Below are positions 31,484 to 39,885 of a DNA stretch of 64,000 nt, piece after piece. Position 1 is the first letter of the stretch; each line of letters starts with the position of its first letter. The notes beneath the pieces were generated by a model. The model saw only the letters and a list, made by a program, of their open reading frames with translations, did no database searches and was not told where the DNA came from. Origin of the DNA: JASGKO01 sp049840595 (GTDB taxonomy: Bacteria; Verrucomicrobiota; Verrucomicrobiia; Chthoniobacterales; Chthoniobacteraceae). The position numbers and the translations under genes were made by a program. The stretch covers positions 62,001-126,000 of the forward strand of contig JASGKO010000043.1 in the NCBI GenBank assembly GCA_049840595.1, given 5' to 3'.

Positions 31484-34261
31484 CTAGCCCGTGGTGCGGA
31501 GGCCGCTGGCGATCGCGTTGATCGAGAGGAGCAGGTCGGGCAGCATTTTATCCGCCTCGGATTCCTGGCCGCTCTTGCGGAGCTCGCGCCACTTGATGAG
31601 CAGGTGGATCTCCTGCAGGTGGAGCAGGCGCAACGCCTCGGCGCGCATCTGGAGCGTCTTGAGCATGCGCGGACGGCGGGAAGCCATGGAACTACCCCGC
31701 ATTTTTTCCAGCATGGCGTTGGTGAGCTCATGCTCGGTCTTGATCAGGCCGAAGAGGCGCTCGTGCACCACCTTGTCCTCGACGAGCGCGGCGTAGGCAG
31801 TCATGAGATCGAAATCAGTGCTGGCGATGCTCGATTCGATGTTGGTGAAAACGTAGCGCAGGAAGGGCCAGCTGCGGATGCCGTCGCAGAGCGCCTGGAA
31901 GGCCTCGGGATCGGTCTCCTCCAGCTCATGCAGCGCGGAGCCGACACCGAACCAGCCGGGGACGTAGAAGCGGGCCTGGTTCCAGCTAAAGACCCACGGG
32001 ATGGCGCGCAGATCGGCGAGGCTGGCCTGGCCGGTGCGGCGGGCCGGGCGGGAGCCGATGCGGCTGTGCTCCAGCGCGTCGATCGGCGTGGCCTGGCGGT
32101 AGAACGCCATGAAGTCGGGATCGTCGAGCAGCTTGCGGTAGGCCTTCTGGCTGAAACCGGCGAGCTTTTCCACCACCGGCGCGAGCGGGTTGCCATCGTG
32201 CGAATGGTGCTCGTGCTGCAGGGTCGTGGCGGTGACACCGGCGACGAGCAGTTCAAGATTGTAGGTGGCCGTGTCGAGGTGGCCGAATTTCTGCGCGATC
32301 GTCTCACCCTGCTCGGTGAGGCGGATGTCGCCGCTGAGCGAGCCCTGCGGGAGCGCTTCGAGGAAGCGGTGGGTCGGACCCGCACCACGGCTGACGGTGC
32401 CGCCGCGACCGTGGAAAAAGCGGATGTGCACATCGCGTTCGCGGCCCACCTGCGCCAGCGCATACTGGCCCTTTTGCAGGCCCCACTGGCTGCAGAGGAT
32501 GCCCGCGTCCTTGTTGCTATCGCTGTAGCCGACCATCACCTGCTGCACGAGCGGCTCGCCCGGCTTGGCCTGGAGGCGCAGTGAACGGATCGTGACCGGG
32601 TGGTCGAGGAAGAAGCGGAGAATATTCGGGCTGCGCTCAAGATCGCTGATCGTTTCAAACAGCGGCACGACGGGGAGCACGCAGACAAGGCCCTCGGGCA
32701 GGTAACGAGTGAGACCGGCCTCGCGAGCGAGAACGTAAACGACGAGCAGATCGGAGAGCTTGCGCGTCATGCTCACGATCAGCGCGCCGAGCCCGGCGGT
32801 GCCGAATTGCTCGATGTGCGCGGCGAGCACGCGGTAGCAGTTGAGGACCGTATTCGCCTCGGGACCGGCGGAGACGGAGGCGTGCAGGAAAGGACGCGGG
32901 GAATGCAGTTCCTTGTCGAGGAAGCGCAGGCGCTCCTGCTCGGACCAGTTTTCAAAATCCGAGCCATCGAGCCCGGCGGCGGTCATGAGCTGCGACATCG
33001 CCTTGTCGTGGAACTGGCTGTTCTGGCGCACATCGAGGTGGGCGAGATGGAAGCCAAAGACATCCACCGCACGGATGACCGGCTCGACATCGAGCTCCGC
33101 CAGTCGGGTCGCGCCGACTTCGATCAACGAGTCGCGCAGCACCACCAGATCGGCCTTGAGCTGATCGGGCGTGCGATACCACTGCCCGGTCGCGTAAGCC
33201 TGCGAGGTCTCTTCGCTTGCGGCCTTCTGCGGGAGGCGGGCGACGATAAGATTGAGGAACTGGCGCCAGGGCTCTTCGGAATTGGTAGCGGCGATGGAGC
33301 GACCGGCATCGCCCAGAATCTGGATCATGCCCTCGATCGCATTGCGCAGCGATTCGGGCGGCGGCTGCACCCAGCTCGTGAGGCTCAGCTTTTCCAAAAG
33401 CTGCGTCAGATGGCGCTGGATGACGACCACCGCATTCACGCGCAGGCGCTCCAGCGTCTCGGCGGTCACTTGCGCGGTCACGCCGGGGTGACCGTCGCGA
33501 TCGCCCCCCACCCAGTTGCCAAAGCCGACCCGGGGCAGGTGATTTTGCAGCGCGGAGGCAGGCAGTTCGCTGGCCCGCCAGGCGGCGCGGAGACGCTCGT
33601 CCATACGGCTGACGACGGCCGGGAAAACATCGCGCAGGTAATACATGATGTTGCGGCGCTCATCGGCGAGCGTCGGCTTGGCGAGCAGGATCTCGCCAGT
33701 GCGCCAGAGACGCTCCAGCGTGGCCTTCACGTGCTCGCGCAGGGAAAGTTTTTGCGAAGGGGTGATGCGCGCCCCATCGAGCTGCTCCATGAGCGAGAAG
33801 AGCGTGCGATGCTGGTCGAGCACGGCGAGGCGCTTCGCCTCGGTTGGGTGGGCGGTGAGCACCGGCTCCACGCGCACGGTCTTCATCGTCTTCGCGATTT
33901 GCTCGGCGGTGAAGCCCGCCTGCTTGAGCTGCTTGAGCTCGCGGCCCCACAGCCCCTGCTCGGCGTCCACGCCCTCGCTTTTCTCGCGCAGGTCGCGCAT
34001 CGAGGCGGCGGCGTTTTCCTCCACCATGTTCAGCAACTGGAAGGCGACGGAATACACGAGCCCGATCTGGGGCGGGAGTTCAGCCCCTTTGGCGACGGGA
34101 AGCGGCTTGCCAGTCCAGGGCAGGAGATCCGCCATGTCCTTGTGCCCGAGGTCCGAGAGCACTTCTCCGAAGCACTCCATGAGGAATTTCAAATCCTCCT
34201 CCAGTTTGTGGAATCCGATTTCGATGTAGTCCGGCGGCGTAGTGTCCCTGTTGGTGCTCAT
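31484..34261 (-). CDS. ppc: Phosphoenolpyruvate carboxylase
   Basis: A 925-residue cytoplasmic enzyme that carboxylates phosphoenolpyruvate to oxaloacetate to refill the citric acid cycle. The catalytic histidine lies in VLTAHPTEAKR (H138), the PEP-binding region in FHGRGGTVSRGAGPTHRF, and the conserved lysine in VGYSDSNKDAG. The length is typical (about 880-960). The C-terminus reads RTTG, close to the usual NTG end. The start at 34261 (MSTNRDTTPP) was chosen over a far upstream ATG inside a divergent gene. It is divergent from the kinase-like gene at 34376. Confidence 0.94.
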   Translation of the reverse strand: MSTNRDTTPPDYIEIGFHKLEEDLKFLMECFGEVLSDLGHKDMADLLPWTGKPLPVAKGAELPPQIGLVYSVAFQLLNMVEENAAASMRDLREKSEGVDAEQGLWGRELKQLKQAGFTAEQIAKTMKTVRVEPVLTAHPTEAKRLAVLDQHRTLFSLMEQLDGARITPSQKLSLREHVKATLERLWRTGEILLAKPTLADERRNIMYYLRDVFPAVVSRMDERLRAAWRASELPASALQNHLPRVGFGNWVGGDRDGHPGVTAQVTAETLERLRVNAVVVIQRHLTQLLEKLSLTSWVQPPPESLRNAIEGMIQILGDAGRSIAATNSEEPWRQFLNLIVARLPQKAASEETSQAYATGQWYRTPDQLKADLVVLRDSLIEVGATRLAELDVEPVIRAVDVFGFHLAHLDVRQNSQFHDKAMSQLMTAAGLDGSDFENWSEQERLRFLDKELHSPRPFLHASVSAGPEANTVLNCYRVLAAHIEQFGTAGLGALIVSMTRKLSDLLVVYVLAREAGLTRYLPEGLVCVLPVVPLFETISDLERSPNILRFFLDHPVTIRSLRLQAKPGEPLVQQVMVGYSDSNKDAGILCSQWGLQKGQYALAQVGRERDVHIRFFHGRGGTVSRGAGPTHRFLEALPQGSLSGDIRLTEQGETIAQKFGHLDTATYNLELLVAGVTATTLQHEHHSHDGNPLAPVVEKLAGFSQKAYRKLLDDPDFMAFYRQATPIDALEHSRIGSRPARRTGQASLADLRAIPWVFSWNQARFYVPGWFGVGSALHELEETDPEAFQALCDGIRSWPFLRYVFTNIESSIASTDFDLMTAYAALVEDKVVHERLFGLIKTEHELTNAMLEKMRGSSMASRRPRMLKTLQMRAEALRLLHLQEIHLLIKWRELRKSGQESEADKMLPDLLLSINAIASGLRTTG

Positions 34262-34375
34262 AGTTCCCGGGCGTTTGTTGTGGCGTGGGGCGGGCTTCCC
34301 TGCAAGCAAAACGTTTAATGCTCTAAAGAAACCTGCCTTGACCTTCCCCTCGCCCGTGTTGTCTTTAACGCCGCG

Positions 34376-35137
34376 ATGCAGCAACTCATCTCGCGGGTCG
34401 GCGCATACGTGGACGCCATCCGCATCAACTCCATCGAGCGCGTCACCCGCGACGGCACGACCTGGCTCCGCAAGCAGCGGCAGCCCGCCAGTCGCGTGCT
34501 CATTCCGGTGGCGAACCGGTTTTTCCGGCTGGCCGATAATCCCGTGCAAATCCTGCAGGGGGCGGAATGGCAGCGCTGGGAGTCGGATTGCTTTGCCTGG
34601 CTGCACGGGGACGAAGGATTTAAAGCCGTCGCCGAGGAGCGGGCGTGCGTTTCCATGGAGATGCCGGGCTTCGATTTATCCACTTTGTTGAAACAGGAGG
34701 CGCTGGAACTGGAGATGCTGGCGGCGGCGGGCACGGAATTGCGCCGGGCGCACGCGCTCCCCTGCCCCCTCTTTGCCGGGCCCTGGTCGCATGGCGATCC
34801 GCACCTGGGCAATTTCATCTTTGAAAGAAAAAGCCGGCGGGCTCGGCTGATGGATTTCGAGGTGCGGCATCATCTTTCGCTTGGCGCGGACGAGCGGCAT
34901 GCGGATGATCTGCTGGTGTTTCTGCAGGATCTCATCGGGCGCGTGACGCCGCCAAGCTGGCTCCCCCGCGCCACCGCCTTCCTCCGGGGCTACGACCGGC
35001 CGCCGATTGTCGCCGCGTTGAAAACGGCGCTCCACCTGCCCGGCGGCATCGCCCGCATCTGGTGGGCCGTCCGCACGACCTATATGCCATCCCACGAATT
35101 GCGCCGCCGCCTGGAGGCCCTGCGGCAAATCCTATGA
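34376..35137 (+). CDS. Lipopolysaccharide/aminoglycoside kinase-like protein
   Basis: A 253-residue protein with the C-terminal lobe of a protein-kinase-like phosphotransferase. The catalytic loop WSHGDPHLGNFIF holds the aspartate and asparagine, and the metal-binding aspartate lies in LMDFEVRHH. This resembles the kinases that phosphorylate lipid A core sugars (WaaP/KdkA) rather than antibiotic kinases. It overlaps the following membrane protein gene by four bases (ATGA), so the two are made together. The coupling with a flippase-like protein points to envelope lipid or glycan modification, which is inference. Confidence 0.7.
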   Translation: MQQLISRVGAYVDAIRINSIERVTRDGTTWLRKQRQPASRVLIPVANRFFRLADNPVQILQGAEWQRWESDCFAWLHGDEGFKAVAEERACVSMEMPGFDLSTLLKQEALELEMLAAAGTELRRAHALPCPLFAGPWSHGDPHLGNFIFERKSRRARLMDFEVRHHLSLGADERHADDLLVFLQDLIGRVTPPSWLPRATAFLRGYDRPPIVAALKTALHLPGGIARIWWAVRTTYMPSHELRRRLEALRQIL

Positions 35138-36147
35138 AAACCTGGCTCTTCCGTATTCTCCAAGCCGCGCTCACCATCGGCCTGCTCTGGTGGATTTTCA
35201 GCCGCCCGGATTTTATGAATGCCGCGCGCGCCTCCGTCCACGAGGCCGACTGGCGCTGGCTCGCCGCCGGGCTGGCGCTGGCGCTGGCGGACCAGGTGCT
35301 GAACATCGTCCGCTGGGCGATCTACCTGCGCATCCAGCGCATCGACGCAAGCTGGGGAAAAATCACCCAGGTCTTTATGGGCGGCCTGTTTTTCAATCTC
35401 ATCCTGCCCGGGATGGTGAGCGGCGACGTGCTGAAGATGGCGCTCTTTGGCCAGCAGGGGCGCGGCCACTGGCGCCCGATCATGCTCTCGATCGTGGCCG
35501 ACCGGCTGATCGGCCTGATCGCGCTCGTCGTCTTCACCCTCGCCATCGTTCTCTGGCGCTACCAATGGCTCTCGCAAACGGCGCTGGCCACCGGGTTGCT
35601 TTGGGGGCTGATCGTTTTCACCGTGCTCTCCATTTTATTTCTGGTCGCCTCCTTTGCCTTCAGCGGGCAGGGTGCGCTGGAAAAACTCCCGGCCCGCTTC
35701 CCCGGGCGCAAGGCGATCATCGAAATGGGCGGCGCCTGGCATTTGTTCGTGGAGAAATGGCGTGCCTCGCTGGTGGCGGTGGTGCTTTCGTTTCCGGTGC
35801 TGTTCACCTACTTCGGCGTCTTCTGGTGCGGGGCCAGGGCCTTTCGCGCTCCGGTGAGCCTGCTCGATCTGTGCTCGGTGATGCCGGTGATCACGGTGGG
35901 CACCTCCCTGCCGATCAGCTTCAGCGGCATCGGCGTGCGCGAGGAGATGTTCAAGCACCTGCTGCACGATCTGGCCAATGTCCCGGCGGAAAAGGCGGTG
36001 CTGATCTCGCTTGCCGGTTTTGCCATTTACGCCGTGTGCGGCATCATCGGCCTGTTTTTCTGCATGGCCGATCTTCCCGAGGTCTTCGAGCTCATGCGCA
36101 AGAAGGGAAAGAAGGGCGCGGAAGCCGCGCCGTCGGAGCAATCTTAA
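35134..36147 (+). CDS. Flippase-like membrane protein (UPF0104 / LPG synthase TM family)
   Basis: A 337-residue integral membrane protein with about eight predicted helices. It contains the family patterns VRWAIYLRIQ, FFNLILPGMVSGDVLKM and IVADRLIGLIAL, and near the C-terminus LPISFSGIGVREEMF. Members are thought to be lipid flippases or glycan-lipid transfer proteins. It is translationally coupled to the upstream kinase-like gene. The start at 35134 gives the ATGA overlap and a hydrophobic first helix (LFRILQAALTIGLLWWIF). Exact substrate unknown. Confidence 0.82.
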   Translation: MKTWLFRILQAALTIGLLWWIFSRPDFMNAARASVHEADWRWLAAGLALALADQVLNIVRWAIYLRIQRIDASWGKITQVFMGGLFFNLILPGMVSGDVLKMALFGQQGRGHWRPIMLSIVADRLIGLIALVVFTLAIVLWRYQWLSQTALATGLLWGLIVFTVLSILFLVASFAFSGQGALEKLPARFPGRKAIIEMGGAWHLFVEKWRASLVAVVLSFPVLFTYFGVFWCGARAFRAPVSLLDLCSVMPVITVGTSLPISFSGIGVREEMFKHLLHDLANVPAEKAVLISLAGFAIYAVCGIIGLFFCMADLPEVFELMRKKGKKGAEAAPSEQS

Positions 36148-36207
36148 CGGCCCAGCTATCCACGGTCATTGGACAAATGCCATTTTCTGGCTAAAGACGT
36201 GCCCGGC

Positions 36208-36753
36208 ATGAGTGTCTCCAATTCTCCAAAATCCACGCATCCGTTGGGCGGGTTGATTTTCTTCAGCCGCTGGCTACAGGCTCCGTTATATCTGGGCCTC
36301 ATCGTGGCGCAGGGACTGTATGTTTATCGTTTCTTCGTCGAGCTCTGGCACCTCATTGTCGAAGTCCGGCAGCTCGACGAATCAACCATCATGTCCGGCG
36401 TCATCGGACTCATTGATGTGGTGATGATCGCAAATTTGCTGATCATGGTCATTATCGGTGGCTACGAGACCTTTGTCTCGCGGCTGAATTTAGACAACCA
36501 TCCTGACCAGCCGGAATGGCTTTCGCATGTAAATGCGGGCGTCCTCAAAGTGAAGCTGGCCACGGCGTTGATTGGTATCTCATCGGTTCATTTGCTCCAG
36601 TCGTTCATCAAAATTGGTGACCCTTCGGTTAACCATGAGAACATCCTCTGGCAGGTCATCGTCCACCTCACCTTTGTCGTCTCCGCCCTTCTGCTCGCGT
36701 GGACCGATCGCATCTCCACCAAGACCGCCCTCGAAAGCAACGACGGCCATTGA
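36208..36753 (+). CDS. YqhA-family (TIGR00645) inner membrane protein
   Basis: A 181-residue protein with four predicted membrane helices and the conserved family segments YLGLIVAQGLYVYRF, DVVMIANLLIMVIIGGYE and FVSRLNLDNHPDQPEWLSHV. Members are widespread but without a proven function. The start at 36208 was chosen because it begins just before the first helix. It stands alone, 60 bases after the flippase-like gene. Confidence 0.85.
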   Translation: MSVSNSPKSTHPLGGLIFFSRWLQAPLYLGLIVAQGLYVYRFFVELWHLIVEVRQLDESTIMSGVIGLIDVVMIANLLIMVIIGGYETFVSRLNLDNHPDQPEWLSHVNAGVLKVKLATALIGISSVHLLQSFIKIGDPSVNHENILWQVIVHLTFVVSALLLAWTDRISTKTALESNDGH

Positions 36754-36856
36754 GCGGCCCGGGCGCCGGTTTCCATTTTTTCGTGTTCTTTTGCGGAGAG
36801 CCCGCTAAGGTGCCGTCGTCTCCGGTTTGGGGGGTGTTTTTTACGAGCGTATGTGT

Positions 36857-38317
36857 ATGAAAAAGAAATTGATTTTGTTGGCGGCGACGGGCCTGACTTT
36901 TAGCGTAGCACAGCCTTTGCAGGCGGGTTTGCTGGACGATTTCATCAGCGGCGTGAAAAAGGGCATCAGCGAAGGATTGCAAAAAACGCAAGATGACTCC
37001 GTCTCTTCGACGCATCTGCAAGGCAAGCCGATTCCGACCGATCCCTCGGCCCCCACGGGTGCCGTCTTTAGCCAGCTTTCCTTGAAATGGTTTACCCGCG
37101 CCATGCTGGAACCTTACCAGCACACGGCCCAGCCCGATCCCAAGGTGGCGGCTTTCATCCAGGAAGGCATCGAACTTTTTAGCGGCGCCAATGGTCATCT
37201 CACCGCGACCGGGCTGTCCCGGGAAGCCGATGACCTCGCCAGAAACGGCATTGACGATCCCGCCTTCAACCTCGTCTCCGGCGTCGTCCACGAGGATTAC
37301 GCCGTCCAGCGGGCCTGCTTCGAGAAAGCGCTCGCGAAAATGCCCGGCAGTCCCTACCCGAAGTTCATCGAGTTCACCATTTCCGCAAACCTGGGCAAAA
37401 CCCTTTCCAGCGCCCATGCCAATCCCGCCGAGATCGAGCAGCGGGATCAAGCTTCGCTCGCTCTCCTGAAGGAGGCCCTCTCCACCGACGCCTTCACGAA
37501 GGAAGAAATGTCCGTCCTTCGCGAGCGGCTTGCCGCGCCGTCGGGAAGCGATCTGATGAGCCGAAAGGCCGATGAGGTGCAGGCCATCCTCGACGCTTCC
37601 ACCCACATCGAACCCTGGGTGGCCGAGTTCTATGCCGGCCTCCACGACATCAATCTCGCCTGGAAATCCCGGGGCGGCGGCTGGGCCAACTCGGTAACGG
37701 ACAATGGCTGGAAAGGCTTTGAAAAATACATCGCCCTGGCCCGGGAAAACCTGGTGAAGGCGTGGACGGCCAATCCAAAGGACCCGCTCGCAGCCACCAA
37801 CATGATCACCGTCGCCATGGCCGAGAGTGAATCGAACGACACGATGCGCTCCTGGTTCGACCGGGCCACGGTCTCGCAGATGGATTGCATGCTCGCCTAC
37901 AACCAGATGCTCTGGGGCCTGCGTCCACGCTGGCTGGGCAGCTACGACCAGATGCTCCAGTTCGGCAGCGAATGCGCCGCCACCAAGCGTTACGATACCT
38001 GCGTGCCTTACCAGTACATCGTCGCCGTGCGTGATGTTTCCAGCGACGCCGAGGATGAAGGGAAGATTTTTGCCGATCCGGAAATCAATCGCCAGATGCT
38101 CGACGTAATCTCTGGCTATCTCTCCGCCCCCAGGAGTGCCATGAGCCCCACATATCTGCATACCCTGGCAGCGATCTTTGCTTACAAGGCAGGGAATACC
38201 GACGAAGCAAAAAAGCAGCTCGCGGCGATTCAGAACCATCCCGATCCTGCGCCGGATCTTGCCCGGCTCGTTAACATGCAGTCGATGCTGCAAGATCTTT
38301 CTGTAAACGCGCAGTAA
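36857..38317 (+). CDS. Exported hypothetical protein, helical-repeat like
   Basis: A 486-residue protein with a signal peptide (about residues 1-23, ending LQA). The rest is mainly alpha-helical with Trp-rich segments (WVAEFYAGLHDINLAWKSRG, NQMLWGLRPRWLGSYDQML) and a C-terminal helical pair (LAAIFAYKAGNTDEAKKQLA) that looks like a TPR. No enzyme motif is visible. It resembles large secreted TPR-like proteins found in Verrucomicrobiota, but I do not recognise the family. The start at 36857 (MKKKLIL) is chosen for the signal peptide; an in-frame ATG two codons upstream is possible. Confidence 0.55.
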   Translation: MKKKLILLAATGLTFSVAQPLQAGLLDDFISGVKKGISEGLQKTQDDSVSSTHLQGKPIPTDPSAPTGAVFSQLSLKWFTRAMLEPYQHTAQPDPKVAAFIQEGIELFSGANGHLTATGLSREADDLARNGIDDPAFNLVSGVVHEDYAVQRACFEKALAKMPGSPYPKFIEFTISANLGKTLSSAHANPAEIEQRDQASLALLKEALSTDAFTKEEMSVLRERLAAPSGSDLMSRKADEVQAILDASTHIEPWVAEFYAGLHDINLAWKSRGGGWANSVTDNGWKGFEKYIALARENLVKAWTANPKDPLAATNMITVAMAESESNDTMRSWFDRATVSQMDCMLAYNQMLWGLRPRWLGSYDQMLQFGSECAATKRYDTCVPYQYIVAVRDVSSDAEDEGKIFADPEINRQMLDVISGYLSAPRSAMSPTYLHTLAAIFAYKAGNTDEAKKQLAAIQNHPDPAPDLARLVNMQSMLQDLSVNAQ

Positions 38318-38372
38318 ACGGCTCGAAAACAGACCCCCGCCCATCGTCTCTGTAGATAGAGTTTTTGAATAA

Positions 38373-38391
38373 AAGGCTAATAATTAGCCTT
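38373..38391. promoter_or_regulatory. 19-base near-perfect palindrome before the beta-helix gene
   Basis: AAGGCTAAT and ATTAGCCTT flank a single A and are followed by TGCTATATATTATAG, which is AT-rich and could hold a promoter for the gene at 38442. It may instead act as terminator of the gene ending at 38317. No regulator can be named. Confidence 0.35.
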
Positions 38392-38441
38392 GCTATATAT
38401 TATAGTTGCCGCCTAGGATCGCCTTATCGGTCATTACGGCA

Positions 38442-39635
38442 ATGAAAGCTCTTTTCTCCTCCCTTGAATTTCTGGAGCCCCGTATCGCTCCAGCCAGCCT
38501 CACGGTCACCAATCTCAACGACTCCGGCGCGGGCAGCCTGCGGGCGATTCTCGCCGGGTCGCATAATGGAGACGTAATCACCTTCAAGGCGGGGCTTGCC
38601 GGGCTCATCCACGTAAATAGCACGCTGACGATCGCCGATAGCGTCACCATCAACGGCGGCGGGCAAATCACTCTCGATGGCGGCGGGAAGGTGCAGTTGC
38701 TGAGCATCACCGATGGCAAATCAACCGTGATCGAGAAAGTAAGCCTCTCCGGCCTGACCCTGCGGAATGGGCTTGCCAGCGGGGCGGCAGCTTCCGGCGG
38801 TCCGGCATCTGTCGGTGGCGCGATTTACGACACCGAGTCACTCACCATCTCCAACTGTAATTTCAAGACGAACCTGGCGAACTACCGCGGTGGCGCGATT
38901 TACGCCGAGGCGGGCCAGCTCGCAATCAGCGGCTCTACATTTTCCAATAATGGGATCAACCCCGGCGGCAATGGCGGCGGCGCGGTCTTTGCCATTGAGC
39001 AGACCCTCACGGTGACGAACACCTCGTTCAGCGGCAATTATAGCCAGTCGGGTGGCACGGCGATGGAGGCCTATGTCACCGCCGGTTCGTTTTCCATGAG
39101 CGGGTCGAGCTTCACCCACAACAGCACCGCCGATCGCGGCGGGAGTGCGCTCTCGCTCGAAATGATCGAAGGCGGCACGGCCACCGTTTCCACCAGCACC
39201 TTTACTGCCAATGGCGGCGCGCTGGCGGTCGGCGGCGGATTGCAGATTTTCTCGCCCGATAACAGCGTGATCAATCTCAACTCCGATACCATTTCCAATA
39301 ACACCGCCTACACCGGGGGCGGGGCCGATTTTTACAGCCTGGGCGCGATCACGCTCACCAATTGCAAGATCCTTAACAACTCCACCTTCCCCAGCGACGG
39401 CGGTGGACTCTTGCTTGGGGGCACGCTCATTACGTTGAAGAACACCACCGTTTCCGGCAACTCCGCCTCACCCGCTGGCTACGGCCAGGGAGGCGGCATC
39501 TTCCTCGCCTCCGGCAAACTCGTGCTCGACCACTCCACCATCACGGGTAACCAGGCCTCCAACTCCGGTGGCGTCGCCAACCACGGCACGATCCAGAATA
39601 TCGCCTCCATCATCTCCGGCAATACCCCCGCCTGA
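38442..39635 (+). CDS. Right-handed beta-helix surface protein with LEPRIAP N-terminal tag
   Basis: A 397-residue protein made of short repeats with the pattern of parallel beta-helix proteins (LTISNCNFKTN, LAISGSTFSNN, LTVTNTSFSGN and others). This is similar to chlamydial polymorphic membrane protein repeats and bacterial pectate-lyase-like adhesins. It begins MKALFSSLEFLEPRIAP, a LEPR-type tag seen on exported proteins of Planctomycetes and Verrucomicrobiota, then NLNDSGAGSLRAIL, common after that tag. No classical signal peptide is apparent. It ends SIISGNTPA without an obvious anchor domain, so it may be truncated at the C-terminus. Likely role: cell-surface adhesion or polysaccharide binding (inference). 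Confidence 0.7.
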   Translation: MKALFSSLEFLEPRIAPASLTVTNLNDSGAGSLRAILAGSHNGDVITFKAGLAGLIHVNSTLTIADSVTINGGGQITLDGGGKVQLLSITDGKSTVIEKVSLSGLTLRNGLASGAAASGGPASVGGAIYDTESLTISNCNFKTNLANYRGGAIYAEAGQLAISGSTFSNNGINPGGNGGGAVFAIEQTLTVTNTSFSGNYSQSGGTAMEAYVTAGSFSMSGSSFTHNSTADRGGSALSLEMIEGGTATVSTSTFTANGGALAVGGGLQIFSPDNSVINLNSDTISNNTAYTGGGADFYSLGAITLTNCKILNNSTFPSDGGGLLLGGTLITLKNTTVSGNSASPAGYGQGGGIFLASGKLVLDHSTITGNQASNSGGVANHGTIQNIASIISGNTPA

Positions 39636-39658
39636 TTTCCGGCTGCCTGCTCTTTATT

Positions 39659-39872
39659 TAACCACGAAGAACACGAAGTGCACGAAGGAGAGGCGTAAAG
39701 CAGCGCCTATCGCTCTCTCTTTTCCGCCTTTTAAAATCTGCGTTAATCGGCGAATAAACCTCTTCTGCATCCGTACCCATCCGCGTCATCCGCGGTTAAA
39801 AACTACCGCAATCAGCCACCTTGCGCCGTTTCGGAAAAAATCTTCGTGTCCTTCGTGTTCTTCGTGGTTAGT
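39659..39872. repeat. Inverted pair of CACGAAG-type repeats before thrS
   Basis: AACCACGAAGAACACGAAG (from 39660) is mirrored by TTCGTGTCCTTCGTGTTC and CTTCGTGGTTA (39841-39871). Between them lie degenerate pieces of the CCGCGGTTAAAA family (39767-39803). Degenerate relatives occur near 12334-12362 and 52735-52764. The inverted pair could form a long-range stem in the thrS leader. Confidence 0.6.
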
Positions 39873-39885
39873 TTTGCCTTCCCTT

